DNA of 64,000 bases from Actinomadura graeca (GTDB taxonomy: Bacteria; Actinomycetota; Actinomycetes; Streptosporangiales; Streptosporangiaceae): positions 1,674,001-1,738,000 of the forward strand of contig NZ_CP059572.1 in NCBI RefSeq assembly GCF_019175365.1. The letters run 5' to 3'. Below, one piece after another: positions 63,916 to 64,000 of this stretch (its first letter is position 1; each line of letters starts with the position of its first letter). The translations under genes and the position numbers were made by a program. The notes under the pieces were generated by a model. The model ran no database searches. It was not told the origin of the DNA and worked only from the letters and a program-made list of their open reading frames with translations.

Positions 63916-64000
63916 GACCCCCGCGCGGGGGCGACGAATCGGGCCCCCGCCCTCGACGGACGGGGACCCGGATCGACGTACCGCTTGACGGCGGCTCAGT

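Overview
This is a window of about 73% GC actinobacterial chromosome. GTG starts are common, many genes overlap as ATGA or GTGA, and several blocks keep orders known from Streptomyces: fasR-fabD-fabH-acpP-fabF-DUF3145, and parE-DUF7455 with parC and recQ nearby. The lipases, conflict-type genes and STM401x cluster would suit a Thermomonosporaceae or Streptosporangiales organism such as Actinomadura. That placement is inference; no rRNA or other taxonomic marker is present.

Left part (1-24 kb): a NarL-type two-component pair, cut off at the left edge; two related secreted DUF1023 hydrolases around a membrane acyltransferase; the FasR-controlled type II fatty acid synthase operon ending in a strong terminator; DUF3145; and a four-gene operon of subtilase, sigma factor, small protein and TPR-CHAT protease. 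A housekeeping block follows: sulfurtransferase, phosphodiesterase-like protein, DUF5998, a Pat-type acetyltransferase fusion and a PfkB sugar kinase. It ends with a LysR-type regulator divergent from a 43-codon-scale small gene.

Middle part (24-42.7 kb), the accessory core: a CHAT protease and a NACHT NTPase joined by an unusual CTGA junction, then a membrane DUF6745-like protein and a small partner protein. Next comes about 1.1 kb of degenerate 16-bp tandem repeats with higher-order duplication, a 36-aa gene, RecQ and a ThrE-type exporter. A second, paralogous small protein/DUF6745 pair follows. Facing it is the tightly overlapping STM4011-STM4015 cluster: two radical SAM enzymes, a sulfatase-like hydrolase, an ATP-grasp protein and a leucine-rich-repeat-like protein, with an AAA+ ATPase upstream. 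Recurrence of the DUF6745/small-protein pair beside both the CHAT-NACHT genes and the STM401x genes suggests the two loci share a function not yet described.

Right part (42.7-64 kb): the metNIQ importer with a possible leader peptide; two more NarL-type two-component systems; a methyltransferase; an FMN-dependent 2-hydroxyacid oxidase; topoisomerase IV ParC and ParE; a drug-type ABC exporter; DUF7455; and YaaA. No rRNA, tRNA, CRISPR array, transposase or phage gene was recognised.
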